Part shown: positions 1-5,076 of the stretch, piece after piece
Position numbering within the stretch: position 1 is the stretch's first letter
Layout: each line of letters opens with the position of its first letter
From: an uncultured Sphingomonadales bacterium
Lineage (GTDB): Bacteria; Pseudomonadota; Alphaproteobacteria; Sphingomonadales; Sphingomonadaceae
DNA length: 5,076 nucleotides
Reading direction: 5' to 3'
Assembly: GCA_903958285.1 (NCBI GenBank)
Contig: CAJBSR010000311.1
Location: 1 to 5,076 of the forward strand
Program-made: the position numbers and the translations under genes
Notes under the pieces: generated by a model
Seen by the model: the letters and a program-made list of their open reading frames with translations, nothing else
Told to the model about the DNA's origin: nothing
Database searches by the model: none

Positions 1-157
1 CGACTTCATAGACTGTCTCTCCCGTCAGATTGCCGGGGACAGCCGCGATCCGGTCCAACAATTGGCCATCGAGCAGAAAGTTTTGGCCGAGCGCCTTGCT
101 CGCCGCGAGCCCGTGGCGCGCGATGACTTCACGCAGAGGGGGCAGATCGGGCGTCAC
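1..157 (-). CDS. rsmA: 16S rRNA (adenine(1518)-N(6)/adenine(1519)-N(6))-dimethyltransferase, N-terminal part
   Basis: Partial gene: only the first 52 codons are present and the rest lies beyond the left edge. RsmA (KsgA) uses S-adenosylmethionine to dimethylate two adjacent adenines near the 3' end of 16S rRNA during late 30S maturation in the cytoplasm. The visible protein starts [20 protein letters not shown] and continues with the family hallmark [10 protein letters not shown] at residues 21-30. It then reads [20 protein letters not shown], so the window ends just at the beginning of SAM-binding motif I (YEVGPG in the family). The start is a GTG at 157-155 that overlaps the pdxA stop codon in a GTGA arrangement (4-bp overlap). 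An AAGG at 162-165, inside the last pdxA codons, is a short ribosome-binding site with a 4-nt spacer, so translation is probably coupled to pdxA. The frame is too short for standard ORF thresholds, but the family match is strong. The remaining uncertainty concerns only whether the unseen part is intact. Confidence 0.93.
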   Translation of the reverse strand, partial: MTPDLPPLREVIARHGLAASKALGQNFLLDGQLLDRIAAVPGNLTGETVYEV

Positions 158-1146
158 GCGGCCTTGCTTGGACGATGCGATGCGGCCAGCGCTGCCATGC
201 GGATGGCGGCGATCATGGCGCCGGGATGGGCCATGTCCTGGCCCGCAATGTCATAAGCCGTGCCGTGATCGGGTGAGGTGCGGATAATGGGCAGGCCCAA
301 CGTCATGTTGACGCCATCATCGAAGCACAGAGCCTTCAAAGGGATCAAAGCCTGATCATGGTACATGCAGAGCGCCAGATCATATCTGTCACGCATATGG
401 GGGGTGAAGAGCGCGTCAGGGGCAATGGGGCCTATCACGTCGAGGCCATCTGCCCGAAGCTGCTCAATGGCGGGCATAATGATGATCGCTTCCTCATCGC
501 CCATAGAACCTTGTTCGCCGGCGTGAGGATTTAGCCCAGCCACCGCGATGCGCGGGGCTTCAATACCAAAATCCTTGGTGAGGCCTTTGGCGGCAACGCG
601 GCCACGGCTAACAATCAGCTCCGTCGTTAAAGCAGTTGGCACTTCGGCTAGCGGGATATGGATGGTGATGGGGATGACCCGCAAGCCCGGCCCAGCAAGC
701 ATCATTGCCGCGTTCGTAGCGGAGACGCCACAGCGCTCTGCAATGAATTCGGTTTGCCCCGGATGGGTGAAGCCAACGTCCTGCAGTTTCTTCTTGGAGA
801 CGGGCCCTGTGACGAGAGCTGCGGCTTGGCCGGATTGGGCAATGCCGATGGCCAGCCCCAACGTATCGAGCGCACAGCGCGCGCCCTCCAGTGTCGGGGA
901 TCCGGGCACAGTATCGCCGCCATCATGCACGTTGATGAGCGGCAGGGCATCGTCAAAGGCGGCCCGCGCTTCTGAAGGGGTGGAGATCAGCTTGATCGGG
1001 CCGGACCAGACATTGCGGAGCGCACGTTCATCCCCCACCGCGAAAAAGCAGGGTAGATCATGCGCCGCCCGTTCAGCCCAAGCCTTGCCGACAATCTCAG
1101 GCCCGATCCCGGCCGGGTCCCCCAATGTGACGGCCAGTGGCTCCAT
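154..1146 (-). CDS. pdxA: 4-hydroxythreonine-4-phosphate dehydrogenase PdxA
   Basis: This 330-aa cytoplasmic enzyme acts in the DXP-dependent pyridoxal 5'-phosphate (vitamin B6) pathway. It oxidises 4-phosphohydroxy-L-threonine with NAD(P)+; the product decarboxylates and is condensed with deoxyxylulose phosphate by PdxJ. The length matches the family (about 330 aa). Visible hallmarks are the N-terminal GDPAGIGPE (residues 9-17), TGPVSK (113-118), and three metal-ligand histidines: H163 in TIHIPL, H208 in GLNPHAGE and H263 in MYHDQ. Their spacing of 45 and 55 residues equals that of the E. coli ligands H166/H211/H266. The C-terminal [20 protein letters not shown] (278-297) is the conserved active-site segment. 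At the position of the E. coli HTEF motif this protein has QTEF (Q131). The ATG lies 11 bp after the surA stop and has no purine-rich ribosome-binding site, so it probably depends on coupling to surA translation. The stop overlaps the rsmA start. The catabolic PdxA2-type dehydrogenases are homologous, but the context next to surA and rsmA favours true PdxA. Confidence 0.95.
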   Translation of the reverse strand: MEPLAVTLGDPAGIGPEIVGKAWAERAAHDLPCFFAVGDERALRNVWSGPIKLISTPSEARAAFDDALPLINVHDGGDTVPGSPTLEGARCALDTLGLAIGIAQSGQAAALVTGPVSKKKLQDVGFTHPGQTEFIAERCGVSATNAAMMLAGPGLRVIPITIHIPLAEVPTALTTELIVSRGRVAAKGLTKDFGIEAPRIAVAGLNPHAGEQGSMGDEEAIIIMPAIEQLRADGLDVIGPIAPDALFTPHMRDRYDLALCMYHDQALIPLKALCFDDGVNMTLGLPIIRTSPDHGTAYDIAGQDMAHPGAMIAAIRMAALAASHRPSKAA

Positions 1147-1157
1147 GATGCGGATAA

Positions 1158-2501
1158 TCAGCGATAATCGATGATGGCATCGCGGCGAAGATCGCGCAGG
1201 TAGATTTGCGCACGACGATTGATGCGTTCGTCGCGCAGCTGGTTTTCAATGGCGTCCGGGGAGGGGCCATCGGTGGTTTGCGGATCGTCACGCCCACACA
1301 AGGCAAGAACGCGCACGCCATCTGCCCGTGATCCAAAAGGTGGCGTCACTTGGCCGACCTGAAGGCCGAGCAGAATGTCCTGCAAGGCTGCGGGCAGATC
1401 ACGGACGCGGATCTGGTCATTGTCGACCACATCGGCGTTGAATGTCTTCGCCAACCCATCGGCACCACCACAGCCCTGCATGGCCTGCGCCGCCTTGCCA
1501 AAGGCTTCAGCCTTGGCTTTGATCTGCGCGTCGGTGTCTGTGGCCGGGAAATTGATCGTGATTTGACGCAGGCTAAGGACGGCGTCGCGCGGGTTGGCGA
1601 CAAGGACCTTACGGCTGTCGGTCAAATAGAGGATTGAAAAGCCGCCGGGCACTTCAATGGGTCCAGCAATCTGGCCGATCTGGATTTCCTGCACAGCCTG
1701 CGCCAGCGAGTCTGGCAACTGAGCGGGACGGATCCAGCCAAGATCGCCGCCGACTGCCGCCGTTGAGGCTTCGGAGAACTGGCGGGCATAGGCCTGGAAC
1801 GATCCGCCTTGGCGAATCTGTTCAATGATGCGGCGGCCGTTGTTGAAAACTTCCTGCGCATTTTCAGGTGTGGCGGAAAGGTAGATTTCCCCCACGCGAT
1901 ATTCTGATGTGCCCTTTGAGGCGGTCAGGCGATCGGCAATTTGCTTCACTTCTTCGTCGCTGACGTTGACGAAGGGTTCGACCTTGCGCCGCAACAGGCG
2001 GTTCCAGGCGAGTTCGCCTTCAATCTGCCGCTTCATGGTGCGGTCAGACGATCCTTGTTCGCGCAGATATTGGTTGAAGCCTTCAACTGAGCGTTTGAAG
2101 TTGGCAGCGACACGCGCGAAGCTCTGGTTCACTTCCTCGCGGCTGATCGAGATTTCGTTGGCCTTGGCTTCCTGGATCTGCAGCGATTCATCGATGAGAT
2201 TGCGAAGGACCTGCACACGCAGGCGATCCCGCTCTTCATCGGAAACGCGGCCGCTATTCGCCAAAATCACGAGCGCAAGGCGCTGGTCGACATCGGTGCC
2301 GGTAATGACATCGCCGTTGACGATGGCGGTCGCCTTGCGGATCTGCGGGTCGAACTTGCCGATTGTGTTGATTGTGGCTGGCAGATTGAGGCTGACACTG
2401 GGGGCAGCAGCTTCATCTGAAACGGTCTGCGCAAGCAACGCTGCACTCGCCGACCCCGCCAAAAGCGCAGCGGCCAAAATCTTGCGATACGTGTTCGTCA
2501 T
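1158..2501 (-). CDS. surA: Periplasmic chaperone SurA (parvulin-type peptidyl-prolyl isomerase family)
   Basis: This 447-aa secreted protein corresponds to SurA, which holds unfolded outer-membrane proteins and hands them to the BAM complex. A signal peptide is clear: R6/K7, a hydrophobic stretch at 8-16, and a likely cut after ASA (18-20) or LLA (22-24). The SurA N-terminal chaperone domain follows, with AIVNGDVITGTDVDQRLAL around 59-77 and a long charged helical region to about 195. The first parvulin domain spans about 199-298 and carries FQAYARQFSE and GGDLGW (251-256). A second, strongly diverged parvulin-like domain spans about 306-404, followed by a basic C-terminal helix that packs with the N-domain in SurA. 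Both parvulin domains lack the usual active-site histidines (E205 and S289 in the first; Q313 and R397 in the second), so chaperone rather than isomerase activity is expected. Two cysteines, C344 and C402, lie in the second domain. It sits downstream of lptD, whose product is a known SurA client. The start is supported by AGGA five bases upstream. Confidence 0.93.
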   Translation of the reverse strand: MTNTYRKILAAALLAGSASAALLAQTVSDEAAAPSVSLNLPATINTIGKFDPQIRKATAIVNGDVITGTDVDQRLALVILANSGRVSDEERDRLRVQVLRNLIDESLQIQEAKANEISISREEVNQSFARVAANFKRSVEGFNQYLREQGSSDRTMKRQIEGELAWNRLLRRKVEPFVNVSDEEVKQIADRLTASKGTSEYRVGEIYLSATPENAQEVFNNGRRIIEQIRQGGSFQAYARQFSEASTAAVGGDLGWIRPAQLPDSLAQAVQEIQIGQIAGPIEVPGGFSILYLTDSRKVLVANPRDAVLSLRQITINFPATDTDAQIKAKAEAFGKAAQAMQGCGGADGLAKTFNADVVDNDQIRVRDLPAALQDILLGLQVGQVTPPFGSRADGVRVLALCGRDDPQTTDGPSPDAIENQLRDERINRRAQIYLRDLRRDAIIDYR

Positions 2502-2506
2502 TCCTG

Positions 2507-2510
2507 TCCT
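2507..2510 (-). promoter_or_regulatory. Ribosome-binding site of surA
   Basis: AGGA is separated by 5 nt from the surA ATG at 2501, and a second AGGA abuts the start. This supports the chosen start. The rest of the 86-bp lptD-surA gap (2502-2587) shows no convincing promoter boxes. It holds only a weak dyad, GGCAT/ATGCC (2532-2548), without a following T-run, so no intrinsic terminator is seen and read-through from lptD is expected. Confidence 0.7.
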
Positions 2511-2587
2511 AGTCCCTCACACGCCAAACGCGGCATGGCCCCAATGCCAATCAGGTGCTGAACGCAGCCTTAGCAAGAGTTGGTTCT

Positions 2588-4786
2588 CTAGCGACCAAGA
2601 TTGCGGAAGGATAGCCGCAATTGGAAGGTGTTGCCCCGCAAGGCATCGCCCTGTGCGTCGTAATCTCGACGCCAGGTGAAGCCGAATGTCAGGCAATCAT
2701 CCTCATAGGTCAGGCCAATCCGGTGTCGGACCGGTTCGTAGCCGTCAGCGAGTGATGCGGGATCTTCGCGTCGGCCAGTCAAATCCACGATAGTGGACCC
2801 AAAGAGCGACCAATAGCGCGCAAATTGGAGGCGACCGCCAAGGCGGACTTCCTCACGATCTCTCAAATCTTCAAGCTGAGGGCCAATGTTCCGGTTTAGG
2901 CGGAGATAGCCGACGGTTGCGTAGGTCTTTGTGCTGCCGACGGTTGCGTCGATTTCGTTGCGACGGATCGCCAGACTGTCCTTGTCCAGCCGATAGCGGT
3001 GCGTGAAGCTGATGAGATCCTTAAAGCGAACGTTGGTCCGCCCGACAATGTCAGAGGTACGGCCATAGAGCCCCGTTCCGTCTGGGAAGGGCGTCAGGCG
3101 AGACGTCAGGCGATAGCTTTGGCCGACATTGGCATCTACCCTCAGGCCAGGCGCGTCCCATGCCCAGTCCACACCGTAAGTCACGCGGGAGCTGTCTTCC
3201 CAGCGATCATATCCGGCGAAACGGTTCAGCGCGAAGAGGTTGCTATCTTCTAGATCGACGGCACGGGCGTCTTCATTGGGAACTCTGAGGTTTACTGTAC
3301 GTGGGGTACCGACGGCCTGAAAGCGGGGCGTAAGCCTTTGCTGCCCGCCAAACAGGCTACCCACAAGCGGCCAGCGAACCTCGGCTGCAACCGCGCCGAT
3401 TGCACGCCCCGTCCATCCCTGCCGACCGCGATAATCGACGGTGGCTGTGCTTAAGATGTCGTCAGTATGATAGGCATCGGCGCGGCCATAGGCCGTCAAC
3501 TTCACTTCCTGACCACCTGTGGTGATGCGGCGCAGGTCCCATCGTGCCCCTGCAAAGGCGCGCTGCGTATCCTGCCCAGCGGTCCGCACCAGCGACAAAC
3601 TGTTCATTTGCAATTCAATTTGCCCGCCCGCCAACGGATCGTTCAGACGCTTGCGCCAGTCGATCACGGGCAGCGCGACTGGAAACTGTCCCTGGATTTC
3701 TCCGGTGCGCAATGTTTGGAACGCCCATCCCTGAATGGATAGATAGCTGGAGCGGGTCATGCGCTCCAGATCAACGGTGGAGCGCAACCGGTCATCACGA
3801 GAAATGTCATAGCGCCGCAGGAAGGTGCGATCGCTCGCAACGCGGGCAGACCCACTCAGGCTCCAACGCTGGTTGAGCTGAAATCGACCACTGCTTTCAA
3901 GATAGCCGCGAAAATCCTGAAAAGCAGGTAGGGTTGGATTGCTTGTGCTCAAGCGTCTGCCATAAGTCCCATAGCTGCTGATCTGATAAGCGCCTCTGCG
4001 CGTCAGATGGCGATAGTCCGCCTGTAAAAGTGGCGCGACATCCGAAAAAAGGTGCGGCGTCAGCGTCAGGTCCTGGTTGGGCCCGAACAGGATGTAGAAC
4101 GGCGTCGCGACTTCTAGGCCGTTGTTCTTGGTGTACTGAATATTGGGGATCAGGAACCCGGTTCCCCCGCGGTCATCTGCCGGATGCGACAATGCGGGTA
4201 GGGCGAGCACAGGGACACCCAGCAGTTCTAGCCGCGCATTTTTGTAGCTGATGCGATTTTTGACCGGATCATGGGTAACGCGGAGCGCGGTGATCTTCCA
4301 AATCGGCTCTTTGGGGCAGCCTTCATCATTCACCACACGGCAGGGCGAATAAACGGCGCGTTGCAGCGTCGACACGCCATCTTTGCGCGCGCCACTGTTT
4401 GCGGCGAGGCGGCCGCCGTCCTTGAGGACGATCAACAGGTTTTGAACAATACCGTCGCGCAGCGTGTCTTTCAGTTCAACGCTGTCGCCATAAGCCAGAT
4501 CGCCCTCAGCGCCGCGAACAATGACATTGCCTTCTGCACGGACTTCGCCGGTTTTGCGGTTCCAGATGATCCGGTCAGCACGGACGCGGTTGCCTTCGCG
4601 ATTCATCTGCACATCACCATCGGCGGTGACGACGTCGGTATTCTGGTCGTAATCAAGCTGCTCAGCCGAGAAATTGATCTCAGTCTCACCGGCGAGAACC
4701 GCAGCCTCAGCTTGCGCGAGGGCGGGCGCCACAGCGGTCAGCTTCGCTGCGGCGACGGCAAACAACAGTTTTCGGGCAAATTTCAC
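2588..4786 (-). CDS. lptD: LPS-assembly protein LptD (outer-membrane LPS translocon)
   Basis: LptD (formerly Imp/OstA) forms the outer-membrane beta-barrel that, with lipoprotein LptE, inserts LPS into the outer leaflet. From the GTG at 4786 the protein has 732 aa. It starts with a signal peptide (K2, R5 and K6, then a hydrophobic core, cut after ALA at 22-24 or AQA at 24-26). An LptA/OstA-like beta-jellyroll follows at about 37-130 (FSAEQLDYDQNTDVVTADGD and RVRADRIIWNRKTGEVRAEG). Next come AVYSPC and GCPKEPIW with C149 and C157, then the lateral-gate segment with VPVLALPALSHP and GFLIP (191-215). The remainder is a barrel rich in alternating strands, including NRFAGYDRWED (from 521) and EDDCLTFGF (from 695, C698). 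An in-frame TTG at 4843 would add 19 residues and place a polar stretch before the signal peptide, so I prefer the GTG. GGAAG at 4797-4801 lies 10 nt before it and is a weak ribosome-binding site. It is the first gene of the minus-strand cluster. Confidence 0.94.
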   Translation of the reverse strand: MKFARKLLFAVAAAKLTAVAPALAQAEAAVLAGETEINFSAEQLDYDQNTDVVTADGDVQMNREGNRVRADRIIWNRKTGEVRAEGNVIVRGAEGDLAYGDSVELKDTLRDGIVQNLLIVLKDGGRLAANSGARKDGVSTLQRAVYSPCRVVNDEGCPKEPIWKITALRVTHDPVKNRISYKNARLELLGVPVLALPALSHPADDRGGTGFLIPNIQYTKNNGLEVATPFYILFGPNQDLTLTPHLFSDVAPLLQADYRHLTRRGAYQISSYGTYGRRLSTSNPTLPAFQDFRGYLESSGRFQLNQRWSLSGSARVASDRTFLRRYDISRDDRLRSTVDLERMTRSSYLSIQGWAFQTLRTGEIQGQFPVALPVIDWRKRLNDPLAGGQIELQMNSLSLVRTAGQDTQRAFAGARWDLRRITTGGQEVKLTAYGRADAYHTDDILSTATVDYRGRQGWTGRAIGAVAAEVRWPLVGSLFGGQQRLTPRFQAVGTPRTVNLRVPNEDARAVDLEDSNLFALNRFAGYDRWEDSSRVTYGVDWAWDAPGLRVDANVGQSYRLTSRLTPFPDGTGLYGRTSDIVGRTNVRFKDLISFTHRYRLDKDSLAIRRNEIDATVGSTKTYATVGYLRLNRNIGPQLEDLRDREEVRLGGRLQFARYWSLFGSTIVDLTGRREDPASLADGYEPVRHRIGLTYEDDCLTFGFTWRRDYDAQGDALRGNTFQLRLSFRNLGR
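2909..2949. repeat. Short in-frame direct repeat inside lptD
   Basis: The 14-mer GCCGACGGTTGCGT occurs at 2909-2922 and again at 2936-2949, a period of 27 bp. On the coding strand it encodes the ATVG tetrapeptide twice, nine residues apart, within adjacent barrel strands of LptD (about residues 614-617 and 623-626). This is probably local sequence similarity between neighbouring strands rather than a functional DNA repeat. Confidence 0.6.
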
Positions 4787-4815
4787 GTGTGGCTGTCTTC
4801 CGATTCCAATCGCGC

Positions 4816-4836
4816 CTATCGCACTGTCATTAACAT
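4816..4836 (-). other. Possible 6-codon upstream ORF in the lptD leader
   Basis: ATG TTA ATG ACA GTG CGA TAG (MLMTVR) begins at 4836 and ends 29 bp before the lptD GTG start, in a different frame. It is preceded by GAGGTGA (4850-4844), the best Shine-Dalgarno match in the leader, at a spacing of 7 nt. That motif abuts the alternative TTG start at 4843 and so cannot serve it. Whether the ORF is translated is unknown; such a short ORF can easily occur by chance. Confidence 0.25.
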
Positions 4837-4871
4837 CCTGCAATCACCTCGCAGGTCTACCGCTATGCGGT
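4837..4871 (-). other. Two adjacent inverted repeats in the lptD leader
   Basis: On the lptD strand, ACCGC-ATA-GCGGT (4871-4859) and CCTGC-GAGGTGATT-GCAGG (4855-4837) are perfect 5-bp-arm dyads separated by 3 nt. The second would place the GAGGTGA motif in its loop and ends exactly before the ATG of the 6-codon upstream ORF. If the lptD transcript starts upstream of 4871, both could form small hairpins in its 5' untranslated region. The first could instead be an operator. Arms of 5 bp are short enough to arise by chance. Confidence 0.35.
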
Positions 4872-4902
4872 CCCTTTCCGTGTCGCTAACAAACGACATC
4901 CC

Positions 4903-4912
4903 GAATCGATTC
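4903..4912. promoter_or_regulatory. Perfect palindrome made of two abutting GANTC methylation sites
   Basis: GAATCGATTC reads the same on both strands and consists of GAATC (4903-4907) directly followed by GATTC (4908-4912). GANTC is the target of the cell-cycle methyltransferase CcrM of alphaproteobacteria. A third GATTC lies at 4802-4806 in the lptD leader. The sequence is seen directly; the regulatory role is inferred. Confidence 0.45.
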
Positions 4913-4930
4913 AAAAGAATACAAATTGTC

Positions 4931-4934
4931 AGGA
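4931..4934 (+). promoter_or_regulatory. Ribosome-binding site of pepA
   Basis: AGGA is followed by a 6-nt spacer and the ATG at 4941. This is a standard arrangement and the main support for that start. Confidence 0.7.
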
Positions 4935-4940
4935 CCCGAT

Positions 4941-5076
4941 ATGATCAAAGTTCGTTTCGCCGCGGCCCTTCCAGAAGGTTCGCACTGTGTTGTGGTGCTT
5001 GTGCCCAAGGATGCGCTCGCCGCAACTGGGGTTCCCGGCGATGCCACGCTCATCCGTGCTGCCGCCGCGGCCAACC
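4941..5076 (+). CDS. pepA: Probable leucyl aminopeptidase (M17 family), N-terminal part
   Basis: An open frame of 45 codons runs off the right edge from an ATG with a good ribosome-binding site. The visible peptide starts MIKVRFAAALPEGSHCVVVL, continues VPKDALAATG, and ends in an alanine-rich stretch. This resembles the start of the N-terminal macro-like domain of M17 leucyl aminopeptidases: a beta strand of the form M-x-(V/I)-x-F, then a hydrophobic strand VVVLV. These cytoplasmic two-metal enzymes remove N-terminal residues from peptides; the catalytic domain lies outside the window, so no active-site residue can be checked. Context supports the call: pepA is commonly placed divergently from LPS-transport genes in proteobacteria (from lptFG in E. 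coli), and I recall pepA next to lptD in sphingomonads. The N-terminal domain is poorly conserved, so the identification is moderate. The minus-strand frame over the same bases (4886-5074) is Ala/Ser-rich and looks like a shadow. Confidence 0.65.
   Translation, partial: MIKVRFAAALPEGSHCVVVLVPKDALAATGVPGDATLIRAAAAAN

Larger units (their letters stand above)
4787..4940. promoter_or_regulatory. Divergent promoter region between lptD and pepA
   Basis: This 154-bp gap separates the start of lptD (leftward) from the start of the aminopeptidase gene (rightward), so it must hold the promoters of both. On the lptD strand, CTGACA (4932-4927) matches five of six -35 consensus bases. However, the hexamer 17 bp downstream, TCGATT, is a poor -10 and falls inside the GAATCGATTC palindrome. 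On the plus strand the A/T-rich stretch 4913-4929 is the most plausible melting region for pepA, without a clear -35. I therefore call the region, not exact promoter boxes. It is more A/T-rich near pepA than the flanking genes. Confidence 0.6.

Noticed and set aside
548..1174. Plus-strand open frame (208 codons) opposite pdxA
   Set aside because: It is entirely antisense to a clearly identified pdxA, has Ala/Ser/Pro-rich low-complexity composition and lacks a ribosome-binding site.
2532..2548. Hairpin GGCAT/ATGCC between lptD and surA as a terminator
   Set aside because: The stem has only 5 bp and no T-run follows in the direction of transcription, so it does not qualify as an intrinsic terminator.
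1909..2679. Long plus-strand open frame (256 codons) opposite surA
   Set aside because: It lies antisense to surA and extends over the lptD end. Its product is rich in Arg, Ser and Leu with no recognisable domain, as expected for a shadow of a G+C-rich gene.
2909..2949. 14-bp direct repeat in lptD as a recombination or attachment site
   Set aside because: It is in frame, encodes the same ATVG in neighbouring barrel strands, and nothing mobile is nearby. Local strand similarity explains it.
4787..4843. N-terminal extension of LptD from the TTG at 4843
   Set aside because: It would put 19 polar residues before a good signal peptide, uses a rare start codon and has GAGGTGA abutting the start with no spacer. 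The GTG at 4786 gives a normal signal peptide.
4921..4929. Dyad ACAAATTGT just upstream of the pepA ribosome-binding site as an operator
   Set aside because: Arms of 4 bp in an A/T-rich stretch are expected by chance, and no matching second copy is seen in the region.
4886..5074. Minus-strand open frame overlapping the pepA start
   Set aside because: It has Ala/Ser/Thr-rich low-complexity composition and lies antisense to a better-supported gene with its own ribosome-binding site.

Overview
The window looks like an ordinary chromosomal segment of an alphaproteobacterium, most likely of the order Sphingomonadales. The evidence is the moderately high G+C content, the gene order lptD-surA-pdxA-rsmA, an alphaproteobacterial-type SurA with degenerate parvulin domains, and an LptD with the widely spaced Cys pair of this group. 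The genus cannot be fixed by eye.

Layout. Four genes lie on the minus strand in one tight cluster, transcribed from right to left: lptD (2588-4786), surA (1158-2501), pdxA (154-1146) and the first 52 codons of rsmA/ksgA (1-157, running off the left edge). The gaps shrink along the cluster: 86 bp between lptD and surA, 11 bp between surA and pdxA, then a 4-bp stop/start overlap between pdxA and rsmA. This suggests one transcript with translational coupling in its distal part. At the right edge a divergent plus-strand gene starts (4941-5076, cut by the window). It is probably the N-terminus of a leucyl aminopeptidase (pepA). The 154-bp region between lptD and pepA must hold the promoters for both directions. 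It contains three GANTC (CcrM-type) methylation sites, two of them directly abutting, plus two small inverted repeats and a possible 6-codon upstream ORF in the lptD leader.

How the genes work together. LptD is the outer-membrane translocon that inserts lipopolysaccharide or its glycolipid equivalent. SurA is the periplasmic chaperone that delivers beta-barrel proteins, LptD being a classic client. Their co-transcription is functionally sensible. PdxA (vitamin B6 synthesis) and RsmA (16S rRNA dimethylation) are housekeeping enzymes conserved in this position in many proteobacteria, with no obvious mechanistic link to envelope assembly.

I see no mobile element, CRISPR array, tRNA or rRNA, and no sign of a previously undescribed system. 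The points worth a second look are subtle: an odd number of cysteines in LptD, a SurA with no catalytic histidines in either parvulin domain, a Gln in place of a substrate-contact His in PdxA, and the architecture of the lptD/pepA divergent region.
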